Below the pieces are notes generated by a model. It was not told the DNA's origin, did not search any database, and saw only the letters and a list, made by a program, of their open reading frames with translations. The position numbers were made by a program, and so were the translations under genes. Positions 60,701 to 64,000 of a stretch of DNA of 64,000 nt are shown one piece after another. Numbering within the stretch: position 1 is the first letter of the stretch; every line of letters begins with the position of its first letter. Source of the DNA: Aurelia coerulea (taxonomy: Eukaryota; Cnidaria; Scyphozoa; Semaeostomeae; Ulmaridae); assembly GCA_039566865.1 (NCBI GenBank), contig CM076949.1, positions 3,200,501 through 3,264,500 on the forward strand. Direction: 5' to 3'.

Positions 60701-63044
60701 AAAATGTTATTTTTGAAAATGTTTGGTCATGCTGAGCATGACGAGCATGCCCTCTAACTTCGCCACTGAAGTCTCCATCCCGCGCATTCACCTCACCAGT
60801 TGATGCATGCTCAACTTCAAAATTTAAAGCCACTCTTATCCTTGGTATACACTGGTCAGCATAAAGTCCTTCATGTTTGAAATAACTTTCAATATTTTTG
60901 ACTGAATAGATGTACAGTAGACATTGAAGCAAAATGGGCTGAAGTTGCCATAGTATAGTTTATGATGTAACTTTGGTATGCCTCACTCATTGCTTCAGAT
61001 GACCTTTACCCTCGTCTAATGATAATTGCTAATTTCCTACCGGGTGTCCCAAAAAAAGGTAACAGATTTGATCAGGGCTAGAGATTAGAAATGAAGTTGA
61101 AAGAAGTACTCTTTGATAGTTAACTTGGAGATTAATACCTAGTTTGTTGATATTGGTGCATCAAGAGTTGGAAAATTAATCTTGAAAGTCGAAAAATTGG
61201 CATTCACCTCTGAACCAGAGGATTTGAGTTTTGGCCTGAACTGTAAATGCGCTGGTCAGGGGAATCTCCTCAGTCATAGAAATTTTTGACAAGGATCCGT
61301 CCTTTGGGGTACTCATGTGAATAGAATATGAAAACTGAAAACTCGCGAACAAGTTAATGGATAAAGTCACCAAGGAATATCTTTTTAAGGCAGTTGAAAC
61401 GCATTTACAACATTACACAAAGCCAAGCGCGAGTCAGCATTTTGATGTTCCCTTGGGCATATGGTAGCCCATGGGAATTATTTCGCTTGTGAATAACTTT
61501 TATGAGGCAGATGTAATTTGAGGTTTCTCACGAATTAAGAACAACGTCTCTGCAGGACCAAATTTGTGAATCTGATTGTAAAGTTCAGAGTCAGATTTCC
61601 ACCAAAATGTGTTCCTAAAGCACGAGGTTTCTTGCGCCGTACTTGGCTAAGATTGAGGAGATTCCAAAACGCAGCGCGTTATCAGCGGGGGGGGGGGGTA
61701 CTTGACTAGGGAAGTGACGGGGGTGTGCGGAAAACCTCTCCACACCCTGCACCCTGTCGCATAAAAAATAGGCCAAAAGTATACCCTGTCGCATAAAAAT
61801 TTTGCCTCTCAAATACAGTGTAGAACGCAATTTTTGCTTGTGATACCCTGTCGCATAAAAATTTTGCCTCTCAAATACAGTGTAGAACGCAATTTTTGCT
61901 TGTGATACCCTGTCGCATAATTTTTTTACCTATTATAATACCCTGTCGCATAATTTTCGCTAGAAAATGACACCCTGTCGCATAATTTTTACCGCAAAAG
62001 GACACCCTGTTGAGCGGCACATCCCGTCAGGTCAAGTATGGGAGTGCCCCCCCCCCCCGGGGTTATCAGCTTTGGCCAAAAGCCAAAAGCTCTGGTTTGG
62101 AAATTTGGACTTTCAAGATTAATACGAATTTCAACTCTTAATGCACTAATATCTACAAATGAGGTATTTATGCTCAAGTTGGCTATCAAGGGTTATGTTA
62201 AGAATTATAATTGCAGATTAATTGAAGCTAAATTCTTGTTGCTACGCCGGGTCAAATCTGTTACCTCTTTTTTGGGACACCGGGTATACAATGCTTGGCA
62301 TCCTGAATGATGCAATTAATTAATAGGAGTGCCTTGTTCCTTGTTTTATTTACCCATATCAGTATCAGGTGATTTTTCATTCACTTGTACTCTTCGATGC
62401 ATTACTGCTTTGCCTTTATTTGGTTTGTCCAAAGATGGTATTTAGTTTCTGGTGATACCTTCTCAACTGAGACCTGGAGTTGTAGCCACAAAAGGTTTTG
62501 CTAATTTCCCACCATTCCCTTCCCTTTCCTAGCTGCCGCTTCTACATCATGAGACATGAGGAGGATGGAGGAGGGAATATTTCGTATTCATTCATACTAT
62601 GTATCAGTATATCTAATTAGTTTAAAGGTATTCTGTGGTTGTCTTATTTTTACAATATGACAGCTTTGGCCCAACACAGTCTCTTCTCCTTGAACATCTG
62701 ATCTAATTTAACTTATCACTCTCAAATCATCAAAAATTTGGGTCCTTGCAAGGAATTGTAAACTTAAAGTCACAGTGGAAATCAACTTGGAAGAGTTTCT
62801 TACCTGCAGGAGAATAAAAGCAATCAGAACCAAGAATTATATCAATTTCTGGAAGATCAAACAATGCTGGAGTGAAGTCTCCCCATGTCAGTGGCATGAC
62901 TGTCACTTTGTCTTCAATCTTATTCACTTTGCAGCTTTTCAGAGCATTCTCCCTACATTTTGGTAAATGACCTGCATCTGTGAGGATGACTTTTGCATCG
63001 CATTTAGCAGCAACGATACCAGGTAATGCTGTACCTGCACCAAT
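53876..63044 (-). CDS. METTL23: METTL23-like methyltransferase, three exons; 5' end beyond 64000
   Basis: SAM-dependent class I methyltransferase of the METTL21/23 group; human METTL23 is reported as a histone arginine methyltransferase. Exons found: 63044-62804, 55148-55064, 54029-53876 (80 + 27 + 50 residues plus two split codons), all in phase. IGAGTALPGIVAAKC is the glycine-rich SAM-binding motif, VILTDAG the following acidic loop, MPLTWGDF and DIILGSDCFYSPADFE the family core, VFWSTYQVRS and WSIEDLLRKWNLRCLHIPL the C-terminal signature, ending TIQMLEIRKL. The first exon (WP-containing N-terminus) was not found in 63045-64000 and should lie right of the window. The 7.6-kb middle intron holds nested transposons. 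Convergent with VKOR. Confidence 0.92.
54149..55060. other. METTL23 intron, no gene
   Basis: AT-rich with 'gggattttcgagattt'-like degenerate short repeats at 54780-54990. Nothing else recognised. Confidence 0.4.
55064..55148 (-). CDS. METTL23: METTL23 penultimate exon
   Basis: 85 bp, DFEAVIVTVAYLIEQNPSSV then FWSTYQVR; acceptor TTTTAG, donor GTAAAT. No ORF of useful length marks it; found by protein motif. Confidence 0.88.
55388..55786. mobile_element. G-run MITE with a nested second MITE
   Basis: Outer element begins 'acccccgagggcatttagta' and ends 'gtgcacaccccggt', flanked by ACAATTCA / ACAATTAA (one mismatch). The inner element at about 55484-55628 has ends 'cagggccgtaggaag' and 'cttcctacgggcctg', flanked by AAGCCCA on both sides, with a G run and a C run inside. 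Confidence 0.65.
55795..57845. repeat. Tandem duplication of a ~1.0-kb unit
   Basis: Unit 1 about 55795-56808, unit 2 about 56809-57845, highly similar end to end. Both start 'cataagatccttttggatga' and end near a TTTC microsatellite and 'gattacaaagtggactttgtaatc'. Both keep a plus-strand frame of about 100 aa (ATVRxMSVAAKV...NENDTQKSK...) and a shorter minus frame. Codon-level conservation cannot be judged by eye and I do not claim a gene. In the METTL23 intron. Confidence 0.85.
56712..56751. repeat. TTAC/TTTC microsatellite, unit 1
   Basis: Runs of TTAC then TTTC; the matching tract in unit 2 is at about 57755-57788 and differs in length. Confidence 0.85.
57846..58772. mobile_element. Foldback element with CCGCGG-rich termini
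   Basis: Ends GGGCCAGGTGAATTCCGCGG and its inverse; flanks AATCAAAA / AATTAAAA suggest an 8-bp duplication with one change. A long hairpin at 57890-58450 (stem through 'aaccaagggcaaaaaacatt', loop at about 58160-58190) is followed by a second partial copy of one arm (58565-58772), giving an asymmetric structure. Confidence 0.85.
58831..58910. repeat. GC-rich short palindromes
   Basis: 'tgcgccgaaggcgca' and 'tgcgccgtaggcgca' in tandem, then 'ccgggggcggagcccccgg', each self-complementary. Confidence 0.7.
59036..59470. repeat. ~150-bp tandem repeat, three copies
   Basis: 'atttcagaggcatttaagct' recurs at 59091, 59242 and 59396 (variant), with 'tgtcaagattttcacattt' following each. Open frames here are artefacts. 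Confidence 0.88.
59580..59870. repeat. Degenerate short repeats
   Basis: 'attatgataatactgca' and 'tctcatagtcagcaacaaat' recur several times. No coding evidence. Confidence 0.6.
60797..60939 (-). CDS. Possible extra (cassette) exon in the METTL23 intron
   Basis: Acceptor CTATTCAG, about 104 bp reading (V)KNIESYFKHEGLYADQCIPR then IRVALNFEVEHAST, donor GTGAGG. Its phase (1-1) would fit between the 62.8-kb and 55.1-kb exons, but known METTL23 proteins have no insert there. Exon proper about 60821-60924. It may be a chance open stretch or a piece of another gene. Confidence 0.25.
61040..62284. mobile_element. TA-flanked element with TIR CCGGGTGTCCCAAAAA and GTAACAGATTTGA
   Basis: 1,245 bp. Left CCGGGTGTCCCAAAAAAAGG then taacagatttga; right 'tcaaatctgttacctctttt' then ttgggacaccggg. 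TA at 61038-61039 and 62285-62286. Expanded by a nested insertion at about 61687-62063. Confidence 0.88.
61687..62063. mobile_element. Nested G-run MITE with CCCTGTCGCATAA repeats
   Basis: Left G run then 'tacttgacta'; right 'tcaagtatgggagtg' then a C run. The interior has six or more copies of 'accctgtcgcataa', two of them inside a ~62-bp direct repeat ('ttgcctctcaaatacagtgt'). Same family style as 18750-19200. Confidence 0.8.
62285..62803. other. METTL23 intron, no gene
   Basis: No repeat or exon signal recognised. Confidence 0.4.
62804..63044 (-). CDS. METTL23: METTL23 SAM-binding exon
   Basis: 241 bp, IGAGTALPGIVAAKCDAKVI to GSDCFYSPA; acceptor CTTTAG, donor GTAAGA. Confidence 0.93.
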
Positions 63045-64000
63045 CTAAAGAACAAAGATATATTAAACCTATCTCACCGGGGCGTTTTGAAGCGGTCAAT
63101 ACCTGAGGTGAATTCCACCCCCCCCCCTCTTTTTCTTCGCTGTTGTAGTAGCTACAATCTTTAGAATTGGTAAATATATATACTTTGATGCAAACAATCA
63201 AAATCAAAATCACATGATTAAATCAAATTATCCCTATTGTTCTCGTTGCTATGACAATAAGAAGATTTTAAGTCATGATTACCATGATTGTTACCAACAT
63301 GATTGAAACAATGAAATGAGGCACTAAATTGAAATATTTTGTTTCAAATTGAGTTGGATATCATTAAATACATGTGTAAGTATAATTTTGCATATATTTG
63401 AGATTAAAATTTGCAACAATTAAAAAAAAGGTATACAAATTTTGTTGACTATACAGTAAAACATTGGTTGCCATGGTTACGAGGCTATATTTAGCATCTT
63501 GAAATTTTCATCATTCGATACAGTATAGATATAGAGTCAAAGTAGCGGAGTCTTGGCATCCTGAATTGCATATTCTAGCATAGGCGAATAAAAGTTTGGT
63601 TGGGGGCCCAGGTGAGATAGGGTTAAGCTTATTGTTTCAGAATCTTACTTCAATAGACAGATGGATGGACAGACAGACAGACAAACAGACAGACATACAG
63701 CTACCAGAACAAAAAAGGTGACATGCCATTTATTGTCCTATTGTCCGACCCTACAGTAAAATGGGCTTTGCATTTAGTTTGAAGCAATTACTGTATGGCG
63801 GTAAAGCTATTACTGTGCAGTAAAGACCTCACTGATGGTTTCTTTAGTTCCTTGTGATCTGGATTATGAAAACAACAGCTGTGTAATTTGATACAGATTA
63901 CATCATCATTGCGGTCGGCCTACTATTGTTGCAGTAGGACAACCTTTTGTCATGCAAGAGCTCTTATCTCATTGGCTGCTATTTGAACTCAAGGTTACAA
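63045..64000. other. METTL23 upstream intron, no exon found
   Basis: A C run at 63117-63127 and an ACAG-type microsatellite at 63657-63698. Searched on the minus strand for the expected WP-containing first exon without success. Confidence 0.45.

Overview
The window is animal (metazoan) nuclear DNA, AT-rich, with short exons, GT-AG introns and a very heavy load of small transposable elements. No bacterial or organellar features are visible. The gene set (cilia protein CFAP251, mitochondrially targeted PEP phosphomutase, MIF, VKOR, METTL23, and a secreted acidic-pro/Arg-Tyr-rich peptide precursor) suggests a marine invertebrate. My best guess is an anthozoan cnidarian such as a coral or sea anemone. 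That rests on the phosphonate enzyme and the arminin-like precursor layout, and is inference only.

Gene layout, with exons joined by hand from splice sites and reading phase: (1) minus strand, 12598 down past the left edge: 5' part of CFAP251/WDR66 (six exons), with an intact non-LTR retrotransposon in one intron. (2) 13.3-16.2 kb: intergenic 488-bp tandem repeats and a palindrome. (3) minus strand, 27154-17333: phosphoenolpyruvate phosphomutase, seven exons, 326 aa. (4) plus strand, 27430-34773: MIF-family gene, three exons, 118 aa, sharing a 275-bp divergent promoter region with (3). Its first intron holds a 5.9-kb foldback element with 160-bp repeat arrays in its inverted arms. (5) minus strand, 39875-35939: unrecognised 489-aa coiled-coil, Ser/Thr-rich protein, five exons. 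(6) plus strand, about 42080-45900: 139-aa precursor with signal peptide, acidic pro-region and two copies of an Arg/Tyr-rich peptide. This is the strongest candidate for something undescribed. (7) plus strand, 47211-52495: VKOR-family gene, three exons, 160 aa. (8) minus strand, from beyond 64000 down to 53876: METTL23-like protein arginine methyltransferase, three exons seen, 5' end missing.

The genes do not form one pathway. Neighbour pairs are divergent (PEPM/MIF; the unknown gene and the peptide gene) or convergent (MIF and the unknown gene; VKOR/METTL23), and the convergent gaps are filled by MITEs. Mobile DNA covers much of the rest: TA-flanked MITEs of at least four families sharing CCGGGTG-like ends, hAT-type MITEs with G-run termini and 8-bp target duplications, a Harbinger-type MITE, a Mutator-like hairpin 22 bp from a VKOR splice acceptor, tRNA-derived SINEs, and several minisatellites. 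All coordinates were read by eye; joins rest on splice consensus, phase and family similarity, without transcripts.
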